Positions 1 through 8,781 of a DNA stretch of 64,000 bases are shown here, one piece after another. Under the pieces are notes generated by a model. It was not told the DNA's origin. It did no database searches and worked only from the letters and a program-made list of their open reading frames with translations. The translations under genes were made by a program, and so were the position numbers. The DNA comes from Sphingomonas jinjuensis (GTDB lineage Bacteria; Pseudomonadota; Alphaproteobacteria; Sphingomonadales; Sphingomonadaceae): the NCBI RefSeq assembly GCF_014197105.1, contig NZ_JACIEV010000009.1, positions 1-64,000 on the forward strand. Reading direction: 5' to 3'. Within the stretch, counting starts at the first letter, position 1; every line of letters starts with the position of its first letter.

Positions 1-85
1 CGCCATCGCCACCCGATATGACAAGCGAGCCGTCGCCTTCCTCGGCGCCGTCCATCTCGTCGCGGCCTTCATCACACTCAAGTGA
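1..85 (+). pseudogene. IS5-family transposase, C-terminal end (cut by window edge)
   Basis: The frame open from base 2 encodes 27 residues beginning AIATRYDKRAVAFLGAVHLV and ends at TGA 83-85. The ATRYDK...FL.A.HL.A pattern is the well-known C-terminus of IS5/IS427-group DDE transposases. Only the tail is inside the window, so I cannot say whether the element is intact. The DNA just after the stop (TGATGACACGCCC, 83-95) could be the right terminal inverted repeat, but the left end is outside. It lies about 220 bp upstream of a TonB-dependent receptor in the same direction, so read-through from the element could affect that gene. Family assignment is by motif recognition only. Confidence 0.75.
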
Positions 86-308
86 TGACACGCCCTTGTT
101 TCAGGATCTCGCGATAGAGAGCACGCCTTCTTGGCGAGATGCTGAACCAAACTCAGCATGACGGCCCGAGGCGTCGCCCTCCCCACCCAGCAAACTTATG
201 TCACAATAGCGACATAATACCCCCCTACCGGCCCCTCGGACATGAGGGGTGACAACGCCCCCGCATCAACCATTTGGGGCGGCGACACGGCCGCGGGGGA
301 CACTATCG
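86..308. other. Intergenic region between IS fragment and TonB receptor
   Basis: There is no gene here. It holds the possible IS right end (to about 95), a 7-bp inverted repeat ATGCTGA/TCAGCAT (139-145/153-159) that resembles a partial palindrome at about 14,706-14,733, and a 7-bp operator-like dyad (196-217, listed separately). A purine-rich GGGGGA at 295-300 is a plausible ribosome-binding site for the receptor start at 309. Confidence 0.5.
196..217. promoter_or_regulatory. Operator-like dyad upstream of TonB receptor
   Basis: TTATGTC (196-202) and GACATAA (211-217) are perfect inverted arms around an 8-bp spacer. The dyad is about 92 bp upstream of the receptor start and is AT-rich against a GC-rich background, as expected of a regulator binding site. 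It may control the receptor gene. No regulator gene is adjacent, so its identity is unknown. Confidence 0.35.
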
Positions 309-2618
309 ATGACGACTATCCGCCACCTGCTCGCAGGCGCCTGCCTCGCTGCGCTCTCGATCACCGCGCCCGCCGCCGCGCAGGAAACCCCTGCCGAGCC
401 CGCGCCCGGCCAGGATACCGAGCAGCCCGCCGATGGCGTCGGCGACATCATCGTCACCGCCGAGCGCCGCTCGGAAAACCTCCAGCGCGTGCCCGTCTCG
501 GTCGGCGTCGTCGCCGGCGACCAGCTGCGCACCTTCCAGCAAGGCGGCGAGGACATACTGGCGCTCGGCGGCCGCGTCCCCGGCCTTTATACGGAAACGA
601 CCACGGGCCGCATCTTCCCGCGCTTCTACATCCGCGGCCTCGGCAACATCGACTTCTACCTCGGCGCCTCGCAGCCGGTGTCGATCATCCAGGACGACGT
701 CGTCCTCGAGCATGTCGTGCTGAAGTCCAACCCCGTCTACGACGTCGCCCAGGTCGAGGTTCTGCGCGGGCCCCAGGGCTCGCTGTTCGGACGCAACACC
801 ACCGCGGGCATCATCAAGTTCGACACGAACAAGCCGACGTTCGACTGGCAGGGCCGCGGCCAGATGTCGGTCGGTAGCTACAACACCGTCAGCGGCGACT
901 TCGGCGTCGGCGGCCCGATCAGCGACAAGGTCGCATTCCGCCTGTCGGGCCTGATCCAGCATCGCCAGAACTGGGTCGACAACACCTTCTCGGGCACCAG
1001 CGCCGACCTGACCGCCACCCCGCGCAAGAATGCGATGGGCGGCTTCGACGAGCGCGACGTCCGCCTCCAGGTGTTGCTCCAGCCGACCGACGCCTTCTCG
1101 GTCGACGTGTCGGGCCACGCCCGCTGGTACGACGGCACCTCGACGCTGTTCCATCGCGCCGCGCTGAAGAAGGGTTCAAATTCGGTCGCCGCCGAACCGC
1201 GCGATCGTGTCGCCTATGACGAGGGCAACGACAACCCCCAGTCCTACGACACCTATGGCTGGTCGGTGCGCGGCGCCTATGACTTCGGCGGCGTCACGCT
1301 GACCTCGATCAGCGCGTACGAGACGACCGAAGGCTGGAGCCGCGGCGACACCGACGGCGGCGCGGCCGCACTGTTCCCGGTCAACGGCGTCGCCAACGGC
1401 TTCGGCCAGAGCCAGGGCAACATCCGCGACCTCGACCAGGTGACGCAGGAAGTCCGCCTCGCCAGCGACGGCACCAGCCGCTTCAAGTGGCAGGTCGGCG
1501 GCTTCTACTTCAACGAGAACAACACCACCGATTTCTATCAGCGCGCCTTCTTCCTGCGCACCGCCGCGCGCAATCCGAACAACTGGGTGCGGCTGCACAA
1601 CGTCAACATCAGCTATGCGCTGTTCGGGCAGCTGAGCTACGAGATCGCGCCGCGGCTGACGATCACCGTCGGCGCCCGCGAGACGCAGGACACGAAGAAG
1701 ACGCGGCTGCTGAAGACCGCCAACACCGTCGCCAACGTCGCGACCTACACCGGGCGTCGCTACGTCCGCCTGGCGGATCGCGAGCCCAGCTTCGACGTGT
1801 CGGCGCTCTATGCCGCCAGCGACGACGTCAGCCTCTACGCCCGCGTCGCGCGCGGCTTCCGCGGCCCCACCATCCAGGGCCGCTCGGCGGTGTTCAACTC
1901 CGACTTCACCACCGCCAATTCCGAGACGATCATGTCGTATGAGGGCGGCTTCAAGAGCAAGCTGTTCGGCGACACGCTACGCCTCAACGCGACCGGATTC
2001 TTCTACCGCGTCAACGACATCCAACTCAACGGCAACGACTCGAACGGCAACGGCGTCCTCTTCAACGCCGACCATGCCGAAGCGTACGGCATGGAAGCCG
2101 ACGCCGAGTGGCGCCCGCTGCCCCGCCTGACCTTCACCGCCGGGCTCAGCCTGCTGCACAGCGAGATCAAGGACAAGCGCGTCTATGCGCAGGTCTGCGC
2201 GCTCAACGGCGTCGTCGTCTGCACCGTCGAGAACCCGACGATCAGGATCGGCACCAACACCTTCGCGCAGATCGACGGCGAGCCGCTGCCCAACGCGCCG
2301 CAGTATCAGGCGAACGCGACGGCCCGTTACGAAGCGCCGCTGTCGAACGGCGGCCATGCGTTCATCGCCACCGACTGGAATATCCAGGGCTATACCCAGT
2401 TCGTGCTGTACCGGACTAAGGAGTTCACCTCGAACGGCAATTTCGAGGGCGGCCTGTCGATCGGCTATCGCGCGCCCGGCGATGCGTGGGAACTGTCGGC
2501 CTTCGCGCGCAACATCACCAACGAGAAGAACCTGAAGGGCGTGATCGAGAACTACATGGCCGCGGTGTTCAACGAACCGCGGATCATCGGCGTCTCGCTG
2601 TCGGGCAAGTTCCGCTGA
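309..2618 (+). CDS. TonB-dependent outer-membrane receptor
   Basis: A 769-aa outer-membrane active transporter driven by TonB-ExbBD. The start at 309 is chosen over 249 because it gives a clean signal peptide (MTTIRHLLAGACLAALS, cleavage after AAAQ) and has GGGGGA 8 bases upstream. A TonB-box-like segment (DIIVTAERRSEN) is followed by a plug domain with the hallmark VEVLRGPQGSLFGRNTTAG. The C-terminal two thirds are alternating aromatic beta-barrel strands ending NEPRIIGVSLSGKFR, so the last aromatic is penultimate. Length and architecture match large sphingomonad receptors for siderophores, glycans or oligomers. There is no adjacent hydrolase or permease, so the substrate cannot be named. 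Confidence 0.93.
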   Translation: MTTIRHLLAGACLAALSITAPAAAQETPAEPAPGQDTEQPADGVGDIIVTAERRSENLQRVPVSVGVVAGDQLRTFQQGGEDILALGGRVPGLYTETTTGRIFPRFYIRGLGNIDFYLGASQPVSIIQDDVVLEHVVLKSNPVYDVAQVEVLRGPQGSLFGRNTTAGIIKFDTNKPTFDWQGRGQMSVGSYNTVSGDFGVGGPISDKVAFRLSGLIQHRQNWVDNTFSGTSADLTATPRKNAMGGFDERDVRLQVLLQPTDAFSVDVSGHARWYDGTSTLFHRAALKKGSNSVAAEPRDRVAYDEGNDNPQSYDTYGWSVRGAYDFGGVTLTSISAYETTEGWSRGDTDGGAAALFPVNGVANGFGQSQGNIRDLDQVTQEVRLASDGTSRFKWQVGGFYFNENNTTDFYQRAFFLRTAARNPNNWVRLHNVNISYALFGQLSYEIAPRLTITVGARETQDTKKTRLLKTANTVANVATYTGRRYVRLADREPSFDVSALYAASDDVSLYARVARGFRGPTIQGRSAVFNSDFTTANSETIMSYEGGFKSKLFGDTLRLNATGFFYRVNDIQLNGNDSNGNGVLFNADHAEAYGMEADAEWRPLPRLTFTAGLSLLHSEIKDKRVYAQVCALNGVVVCTVENPTIRIGTNTFAQIDGEPLPNAPQYQANATARYEAPLSNGGHAFIATDWNIQGYTQFVLYRTKEFTSNGNFEGGLSIGYRAPGDAWELSAFARNITNEKNLKGVIENYMAAVFNEPRIIGVSLSGKFR

Positions 2619-2682
2619 TCTAGCGCCAAAGCCCGATCGTCATGGCGACCCCGGCAAACGTCGGGTCGCCATGGCGATCGCG

Positions 2683-3015
2683 CTATCCCCATGGCCCCCG
2701 CGACGGGGCCGGCGGCGGTGCGGGTGCTGGCGCCGGGCTCATCGCCCCCACCTCGCCGTCCAGCGCCGCCAGCGGCAGCGGCTCGTCGAGCGATCCGCCC
2801 TCGATCAGCCGTGATACCAGCAGCGCGATATCCGCCGCCTCGTCCGCGTCGACGATGCGATGGGCGATGTCGACGACCTTGCCGACCCGCCATCGGTCAT
2901 CACCCGCCAGCGCCAGATGATGGCCGATCGCCGGCACCACATCGACGGTGACGTCTCCCGCCATCTCGGCATCTTGCCAGCGATCCCCCTGGAACAGCCG
3001 CACCCGCGTCGCCAT
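2683..3015 (-). CDS. Hypothetical protein with Ala/Pro-rich tail
   Basis: A 110-aa protein I do not recognise. The start at 3015 (MATRVRLFQGDRWQDAEMAG) is supported by GGGAGAA a few bases upstream; the frame stays open further upstream but without a better start. Residues 1-85 look like a small alpha/beta cytoplasmic domain; the last 20 are low complexity (PAPAPAPPPAPSRGPWG). It has no signal peptide, membrane segment or catalytic motif. It is convergent with the TonB receptor and divergent from the phosphatase that begins about 115 bp away. Confidence 0.6.
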   Translation of the reverse strand: MATRVRLFQGDRWQDAEMAGDVTVDVVPAIGHHLALAGDDRWRVGKVVDIAHRIVDADEAADIALLVSRLIEGGSLDEPLPLAALDGEVGAMSPAPAPAPPPAPSRGPWG

Positions 3016-3129
3016 CGTTCGTTCTCCCGTTAACGCCGCTATCGATCTATCCCCGGAAAAGCGCAAATGCGCATCGCCCGGCGCTACGATCCCGCTGGAA
3101 AATTCCGCGCGCCGCTTCATAAGGTGCGG

Positions 3130-3909
3130 ATGCGACCGCTAATGCCCCGGTTCGTCGGCCGCCGCCGACGCGCACCCGCCCTGCCGGCGGGAACGCGCGT
3201 CTATGCGATCGGCGATGTCCACGGCGAGGCGCTGCTGCTGTCGCGGCTGCTGGCGCGAATCGAGGACGACAATGCCGCGCGCGGTCCGTCCGACACCGCG
3301 ATCGTCCTCGTCGGCGACGTCATCGATCGCGGACCGTTCGGCGCCGAGCTCGCCACCGCGCTGTCCCGCCTCACCGACCCGCGCTTCACCGTGCTGAAGG
3401 GCAATCACGAAGCGGCGATGGTCGCGGCGTGGGACGGTGACGAAGAGGCTGCCATCCACTGGCTTCGCCATGGCGGCGATGCGACGCTCGCGGGCTTCCT
3501 GGGCGGGCCGGCACCCTCGATCGATGCGGAGCCGGCGCTGATCTGGTCGACGATCCGCGCGGCGGTGCCGCTCGGCGTGATCAACTGGATGCGCGAACTG
3601 CCGCTGACGCTGACGCTGGGCGACTATCTGTTCGTTCACGCGGGGGTTCGCCCCGGCGTATCGATCGATCGCCAGCATCCCGCCGACCTGCTGCGCATCC
3701 GCGAGCCGTTCCTGTCGAGCCCGCGCGCGCACGGCCGCATCGTCGTCCACGGTCATTCGAAGACCGACGGCCAGATCGACTTCCGCGACAATCGCATCGG
3801 CATCGATACCGGCGCCTACGACACCGGCGTGCTCACCGCGCTGGGCCTCGAAGGCGAGGAGCAGTGGACGCTGTCGGTCGGCATCGACGAGGTCGCGCTC
3901 GCCGCCTGA
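3130..3909 (+). CDS. Metallophosphatase (PPP/ApaH-like serine/threonine phosphatase family)
   Basis: A 259-aa cytoplasmic calcineurin-fold phosphoesterase. Metal-binding motifs appear in order: GDVHGE, GDVIDRG, GNHE, then a downstream HAGVRPG and VHGHSK, the full set for a dinuclear metal site. Length fits the bacterial PrpE/ApaH-like group acting on phosphoproteins or dinucleoside polyphosphates; the substrate cannot be decided from sequence. The start at 3130 is chosen because AAGG lies just upstream; 3142 and 3067 are alternatives. It converges on the GT4 gene with only 17 bp between stops. Confidence 0.85.
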   Translation: MRPLMPRFVGRRRRAPALPAGTRVYAIGDVHGEALLLSRLLARIEDDNAARGPSDTAIVLVGDVIDRGPFGAELATALSRLTDPRFTVLKGNHEAAMVAAWDGDEEAAIHWLRHGGDATLAGFLGGPAPSIDAEPALIWSTIRAAVPLGVINWMRELPLTLTLGDYLFVHAGVRPGVSIDRQHPADLLRIREPFLSSPRAHGRIVVHGHSKTDGQIDFRDNRIGIDTGAYDTGVLTALGLEGEEQWTLSVGIDEVALAA

Positions 3910-3926
3910 TTGCCGGGATCGAGTGC

Positions 3927-5105
3927 TCAGGCCGCTCGGGCCAGTCGCCGATCGATCACGCTCTGATAATGCGCGATCAATTCCGCCGCATGGTCCTCGT
4001 CGCTGCGCACCCGCGCCGCCGCGACGCCCGCCGCACGGCGCAGCAACGCCGGATCGCGCGCGAAGAAGCGCTTGATCGCGGCCGCGCAGCTGTGCGCATC
4101 GCGCCCGGTATAGGTCTCGGCGAACAGCGGATCGGCGACCTCTGCCATCCCGCCGGTATCGGGGACGATCATCGGCGCCCCGCTCGCCAGCGCCTCGTAC
4201 CCGACCAGGCCGAACGGTTCTGCGTCCGATCCGTGGATGAAGCCGTCGACGCTGGCCATGATCTCGGCCAGCCGCGCGCGGTCGTAGACCGGGCGGAACA
4301 GCCGGATGTGCGGGCTGTCGCCGATCCGCCGCTCGATCGCACGGGTGTCGAGCCCCTGGCCCAGGATCACCAGCCCCACCGGCAGCGCGGCGCCCGCCCG
4401 CTGCACCGCGTCGATCACGACCGGCCAGCGCTTCTCGGGATGGTGGCGGCCGATCCCCAGCAACAGATGCCCGTCCGCGGGCAGCCCGCATTGCGCCAGC
4501 AGAGCGGTTCGCAGCCGGGGGTTGCGCAACTCGGGCGAGAAATGGCGCCGGTCGATCCCCAGCGTCATCGTCGCGTCGACGCGCACACCGCGTCGCCGTA
4601 GCCGCTCGGTCATCGCCGGGCCGTTGGTCACCACCGTGTCGTGACGATCGAGGAACCGCTGCTGATAGCGGTCGTACCAAGCGCAGGCGCGCTCGATCCG
4701 CTCGCCGGACGCCACGCCCGACAGCCAGCGCTTGGCATAGGCCTCGACATTGTCGTTGTGAACGAAGAACGACTTGATCGCGCGCCCCTGCCACTCGGCG
4801 ACGAACCAGGCGGGGCGCCACGGCGAGCAATTCTCGACGACATCGGGATCGTAGTGGTCGAGCACGTCGTGGATCGCGCCTCGGTCCCAGAACAGGCCGT
4901 AGTTCTTGTCGAACGGCATCCTCGGCGACTTGAGATAATGGATCCGCCCGCCGCCCGGCCGCTCCTCGACCCGATCCTCCCGGCCGCAGGCGACGACGAT
5001 CAGCTCGTGCCCCATGTCGGCCAGGATCGCCATCTTGCGATCGCAATAGGTGCGCACGCCGCCACCGGTCGGCGAGTAGAATTCGTTGACATCGACGATG
5101 CGCAT
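3927..5105 (-). CDS. Glycosyltransferase family 4 (GT-B fold)
   Basis: A 392-aa retaining GT-B glycosyltransferase. The N-terminal acceptor domain starts MRIVDVNEFYSPTGGGVRTY, the Gly-rich loop typical of GT4. The C-terminal nucleotide-sugar domain carries ILGQGLD and the E(x)7E motif EPFGLVGYE. No signal peptide, so it acts at the cytoplasmic face. It is the last gene of a minus-strand group with the DUF2141 gene (6-bp gap) and a flippase-like membrane protein, with another GT4 gene divergent from them. This suggests an envelope glycolipid or exopolysaccharide. Donor and acceptor are unknown. Confidence 0.88.
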   Translation of the reverse strand: MRIVDVNEFYSPTGGGVRTYCDRKMAILADMGHELIVVACGREDRVEERPGGGRIHYLKSPRMPFDKNYGLFWDRGAIHDVLDHYDPDVVENCSPWRPAWFVAEWQGRAIKSFFVHNDNVEAYAKRWLSGVASGERIERACAWYDRYQQRFLDRHDTVVTNGPAMTERLRRRGVRVDATMTLGIDRRHFSPELRNPRLRTALLAQCGLPADGHLLLGIGRHHPEKRWPVVIDAVQRAGAALPVGLVILGQGLDTRAIERRIGDSPHIRLFRPVYDRARLAEIMASVDGFIHGSDAEPFGLVGYEALASGAPMIVPDTGGMAEVADPLFAETYTGRDAHSCAAAIKRFFARDPALLRRAAGVAAARVRSDEDHAAELIAHYQSVIDRRLARAA

Positions 5106-5111
5106 GGCGGG

Positions 5112-5627
5112 TCAGTTTCCGATCGGGCCGAAGCCGCCGAGGCCGCGCAGATACTGCAGCCGTATCGGCACTCGCGTCACGCCGTTCCCGACCTCCACGA
5201 TCGCGGCGGTCACCTTGGGCTTCGACGCACCGAGCTTGGCGTTGCTGGAAAGGCCAGCGCCGTCCTGCCAGATGCTGAACTTGTTCTTGCCGTCGCGATT
5301 GTGCGTCGCCAGCAGCGCATAGCGCCCTGGGCCGGGCACGCGAATGCACATCGACACCGGACCCGATGGGGGCGTCGGCACGTGGACACGGCGGAAAAGC
5401 TTGCCTTCCTTGATGAGATCGCGGTCGTCTTTCAGAAAGTCCTCCGCGGTCGCCGGGTAAAGCTCCAGCTTCACCTCACCCTTACGATCCTTGAACCCTT
5501 CCAGTTCCACCTCGATCGATGGCTGCCGCGCGGCGCAGGCCGCCGCATCGCTGCCCAGCACCTCGGCCCGCGCGGCCGCAGGCGCCGCGACGACCAGAGC
5601 CGTCGCCATCATCGTCAGATATGTCAT
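5112..5627 (-). CDS. DUF2141 family secreted protein
   Basis: A 171-aa protein with signal peptide MTYLTMMATALVVAAPAAARA, then a DUF2141-type beta-rich domain: SIEVELEGFKDRKGEVKLELYP, a central stretch with CIRVPGPGRYALLATHNRDG, and a conserved end with KPKVTAAIVEVGNG. The family is periplasmic or surface-associated with no defined biochemical role. The start at 5627 overlaps the stop of the upstream membrane-protein gene (ATGA, 5624-5627), implying translational coupling. Four cysteine-containing positions could allow disulphides in the periplasm. Confidence 0.85.
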   Translation of the reverse strand: MTYLTMMATALVVAAPAAARAEVLGSDAAACAARQPSIEVELEGFKDRKGEVKLELYPATAEDFLKDDRDLIKEGKLFRRVHVPTPPSGPVSMCIRVPGPGRYALLATHNRDGKNKFSIWQDGAGLSSNAKLGASKPKVTAAIVEVGNGVTRVPIRLQYLRGLGGFGPIGN

Positions 5628-6508
5628 GCACGCTTCCGCCGCTGAATGAGATCGCCGATCGCGAAGACGACGATCAGCAGGACGTGGACCAGCAACACCG
5701 CCGCGGCGACGAACGCAATCAATTCCGACAGCGCCGCGTCCTCGCCGATCACCAGGATCGCGAAATTGGCGAACAGCAGGTCCTTGTTGGGCAGCAGCGG
5801 CAGGCGCGAGAACAGCAGCCGGCCCGCCGACAGGAACAGCCACATGCTCACCGACACGCCCGGCAACCCGAAATGCCACGCCATCGCCAGCGCCACCGTG
5901 CCGACCAGCAGCCGGCTGACCTGCATCGCGAACACGTACCACAGCTCGCTTCGCGACAGCGAGAATACCCGCCGCGAGAAGACGAGGAAGGGGATCGAGG
6001 TGCCGAAAATCACCGCCAGCGACCCGTACATGTACCGGGTCATGTCGGGCGGGATCAGGTGGAAACCGAACGGCAGCGCCAGGACGATCATCGTCAGCGT
6101 CACGGCGTTGCCCGCGATCGCCGACAGGATCGACACGTCCTTCACCGCGCCGAACGGTGCCGCAACGATATGCGCCCGCTGCCGCGCCCAGGCATAGAAA
6201 TACGCCTCGCCCGAATAGCCGAGCACGACGTCGTTCGCGATCCGCTTCTTCACCAGCGCGATCAGCCCGGCGAGCGGAATCGCCCACAGCCGGCGGAAGA
6301 TCAGGAAGTCGAACACCGGCGGCGCCAGGTACAGGACGATGAACGCCAGGTAGAACAAGGGGCTGCGCGGCACGGCGCGATCGAGCCCGGCGAGTCCGGC
6401 GCCCAGCAGCTCATGGCCCAGCCCCGCGATCATCGCGAGGCTCAGCACCGCGCCAATGATCGCCGGCCAGCGCCGCTTGATCGTGCGCAACGGCTCGATA
6501 CCCGTCAT
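5624..6508 (-). CDS. Polytopic membrane protein, LPG-synthase/flippase-like
   Basis: A 294-aa integral membrane protein with about seven hydrophobic segments and basic loops, in the style of the lysylphosphatidylglycerol synthase transmembrane (UPF0104-like) superfamily that accompanies lipid-sugar pathways. I see no catalytic domain, so a role in lipid or glycolipid translocation is inference from context. The start at 6508 (MTGIEPLRTIKRRW) places positive charges before the first helix. A longer start at 6589 would add 27 residues, and neither has a strong ribosome-binding site. It is first in the minus-strand trio and ATGA-coupled to the DUF2141 gene. Confidence 0.7.
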   Translation of the reverse strand: MTGIEPLRTIKRRWPAIIGAVLSLAMIAGLGHELLGAGLAGLDRAVPRSPLFYLAFIVLYLAPPVFDFLIFRRLWAIPLAGLIALVKKRIANDVVLGYSGEAYFYAWARQRAHIVAAPFGAVKDVSILSAIAGNAVTLTMIVLALPFGFHLIPPDMTRYMYGSLAVIFGTSIPFLVFSRRVFSLSRSELWYVFAMQVSRLLVGTVALAMAWHFGLPGVSVSMWLFLSAGRLLFSRLPLLPNKDLLFANFAILVIGEDAALSELIAFVAAAVLLVHVLLIVVFAIGDLIQRRKRA

Positions 6509-6651
6509 GTCGGACGCCGGGGGAACTGAAAGTCCCGGGCGCGAGGTGAGCTGGTCGATGGGGATAATCCGGACGGTGAGCGCTGGCATTCCATAGCGAT
6601 GCCGTCGCTTTGTTGCACGCGATTATCGCCGGGTTGCGACAGGTTGCGACA

Positions 6652-7728
6652 ATGTGGCAACCGACGCCCCCTGTCATGCCGGCCGAGCACATCCTGATTT
6701 ACGCCCGCACTCTGGAAGGCGGCGGCGTCGAGCGCGCAATGCTGCGGCTCGCGCGCGGCTGGCGGGCGGCGGGGCGGCGGGTCACGCTGGTCACCGGCGC
6801 GGCAACCGGCCCGCTCGTCGCCGAGATACCGCCGGGGATCACGCTGATCGACCGCGGCGATCCGCGCTGGCGTTCGCTGCTCGCGCTGCCCGCGATCGTC
6901 GACGAGGTGCGGCCCGACGTGATCTTCTGCCCCGGCAACTACTATACCGTCCACGCGCTGTGGCTGCGTGCGCGGCTCGGCCGGCGCTGCCCGCCGATCG
7001 TCGCCAAGCTGTCGAACAGCCCGCAACGCGGTGACCATGGGTGGCTGTTCGACCGCGTGCATCGTCGCTGGCTGTCGCTGCACCGCCGCTTCCTCGACCG
7101 GCTGGTGGCGATGACCCCAGCCTCGGCGGCGCAGGCCGAGGCGCTGTACGACATGGCCGGCCGGATCGACGTCATCGCCAACCCGCCTGCGCTGCCGATC
7201 GCCGGCGCCCGGCCGGTCCCGCTGCCGCCGGGCCGCATCGTCCTGGGTGTCGGCCGGCTGCGTGAGCAGAAGCGCTGGGATCGCCTGGTCGCCACCCTGC
7301 CCCGCCTGCCCTCCGACGTCTCGCTCGTCATCCTCGGCGAGGGCCCGTTGCGCCCGGCCCTGGAAGCGCAGGCCGCCGCCCTCGGCGTCGCCGATCGGCT
7401 GCACCTGCCGGGCCATGTCGCCGATCCGCTGGCGACGATGCCGCACGTCGCGGTGCTGGCGCTGGTGTCGGACTATGAGGGCGTGCCCGGTGTCCTGCGC
7501 GAGGCGCTGTCGGTCGGCACCCCCGTCGTCACCACCCGGTCGAGCGTCGCGATCGACGAGATCGTCACTACACCCACGCTCGGCACCATCGTCGCCGCCG
7601 ACGACACCGATGCGCTGGCGGATGCGCTCCGCCATTGGCTCACCGCGCCCCGCCCCGCCCCGGTACCGCCGCCCGGTGCCGATGCGGCGGTGCGCTATCT
7701 AGGCGTGTTCGACTCGCTCGTCGCCTGA
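6652..7728 (+). CDS. Glycosyltransferase family 4 (GT-B fold)
   Basis: A 358-aa GT4 enzyme. N-terminal domain: ILIYARTLEGGGVERAMLRL, with the glycine-rich acceptor loop. C-terminal domain: GVGRLREQKRWDRL, VILGEGPLRPALE, and E(x)7E in EGVPGVLRE followed by ALSVGTPVV. The pattern resembles WaaG/PimB-type transferases adding a sugar to a lipid or polysaccharide acceptor. The start at 6652 is chosen for AGGTT upstream; 6610 and 6676 are alternatives. It diverges from the flippase-like gene and overlaps the AI-2E permease gene tail to tail by 30 bp. Confidence 0.87.
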   Translation: MWQPTPPVMPAEHILIYARTLEGGGVERAMLRLARGWRAAGRRVTLVTGAATGPLVAEIPPGITLIDRGDPRWRSLLALPAIVDEVRPDVIFCPGNYYTVHALWLRARLGRRCPPIVAKLSNSPQRGDHGWLFDRVHRRWLSLHRRFLDRLVAMTPASAAQAEALYDMAGRIDVIANPPALPIAGARPVPLPPGRIVLGVGRLREQKRWDRLVATLPRLPSDVSLVILGEGPLRPALEAQAAALGVADRLHLPGHVADPLATMPHVAVLALVSDYEGVPGVLREALSVGTPVVTTRSSVAIDEIVTTPTLGTIVAADDTDALADALRHWLTAPRPAPVPPPGADAAVRYLGVFDSLVA

Positions 7729-8781
7729 CGCCTCGTCCTTCTCGCCCTCGCGCTCGGCACTGCGTTCGAGCGCGGTCTTGACCATCGCGGTCATGGGATC
7801 CGCCAGCGCCAGCCCCAGCACGCCGAACAGCGCGCTCGCCATGATCTGCGCGGTCAGCGTCAGCGCCGGCGGCAGGTCGACCGTCCGCCGCGCCACCATC
7901 GGAATGACGACATAGCCGTCGAAGGTCTGGACGATGACATAGGTCGCCGCCGCCCACATCGCCTTGTCGGTCCCCGCGCTGAAGCCGACCGCGATCATCA
8001 GCACGCCGGTGATGAAGGCGCCGATGTTGGGGATGAAGGCCAGCACGCCCGCGATGATCCCCAGCAGCATCGCCATCGGCACCCCGCCGATCGCCAGCAC
8101 CACCCAGGTCAGCACGCCTTCGAACGCCATGCCGATCAGCCGCCCGGCGAGCAGCCGCCGCTGCACCTGACCCATCCGGTCGAGCGTGATCGCGAACTCG
8201 CGGCGATATCGGCTCGGCGACAGCCATACGAGGCCACGCGCATAGGTGCCCGGCTCCATCGCCAGGAACAGCCCCAGCACCAGGATCATGAACATCGTCG
8301 TGACGCTGCCGATCGCGGTGCCGACCCACGACGTCAGCCGCCCGACCGATCCCAGCGCCTGCCGCGCCAGCCCCGCCATGTCCGACGTCTTGGGCATCAG
8401 GCCGTTGTCGGCGAGCCAGCCGCTCAGCCGCATCGCCTGCATTTCCAGCGTCGATCGCAGCTGCGTGAACTGCTGCGTCACCTGCACGCCGGTCAGGTAG
8501 AAGGTGCCGACCAGGAACAGCACGACCAGCAGCACGACGATCAGCAACCGCCACCCGCGCCCGATCGGGAGTACCTTGCCCAGCAGTCGGACGCCGCCGT
8601 CGAGCAGCGCCGCGAAGACGATGCCCGCGAACAAGACCAGCAGCGGCTGGATCAGCAGCACCGTGATGGCGATGGCGCCGATCATCCCCAGCCACACCGC
8701 CGCCCGCTTCGCCTCGCGCCGGACGAGCTGGTCGCGAAACTCCAGCGGTGCCGGATCGTCGACCAGCGGCGGATTGCTCAC
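7699..8781 (-). CDS. AI-2E family transporter (PerM/TqsA-like permease)
   Basis: A 360-aa inner-membrane permease with about eight helices: a hydrophobic N-terminal pair (MIGAIAITVLLIQPLLVLF), a soluble middle with conserved VTQQFTQLRSTLEM, then helices including the typical GVLAFIPNIGAFITGV loop and a conserved LADPMTAMVK end. Family members export small solutes or ions; few have a proven AI-2 role. The GTG start at 8781 is chosen because it overlaps the lepB stop (GTGA, 8778-8781); an in-frame extension to 8841 would run inside lepB. It is the last gene of the pdxJ/acpS/lepB run. Confidence 0.9.
   Translation of the reverse strand: MSNPPLVDDPAPLEFRDQLVRREAKRAAVWLGMIGAIAITVLLIQPLLVLFAGIVFAALLDGGVRLLGKVLPIGRGWRLLIVVLLVVLFLVGTFYLTGVQVTQQFTQLRSTLEMQAMRLSGWLADNGLMPKTSDMAGLARQALGSVGRLTSWVGTAIGSVTTMFMILVLGLFLAMEPGTYARGLVWLSPSRYRREFAITLDRMGQVQRRLLAGRLIGMAFEGVLTWVVLAIGGVPMAMLLGIIAGVLAFIPNIGAFITGVLMIAVGFSAGTDKAMWAAATYVIVQTFDGYVVIPMVARRTVDLPPALTLTAQIMASALFGVLGLALADPMTAMVKTALERSAEREGEKDEASGDERVEHA

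Noticed and set aside
3139-5349. A 736-codon minus-strand open frame across the phosphatase and GT4 genes
   Set aside because: It crosses two well-supported genes in other frames, is Arg-rich and has no domain. It is a high-GC artefact.
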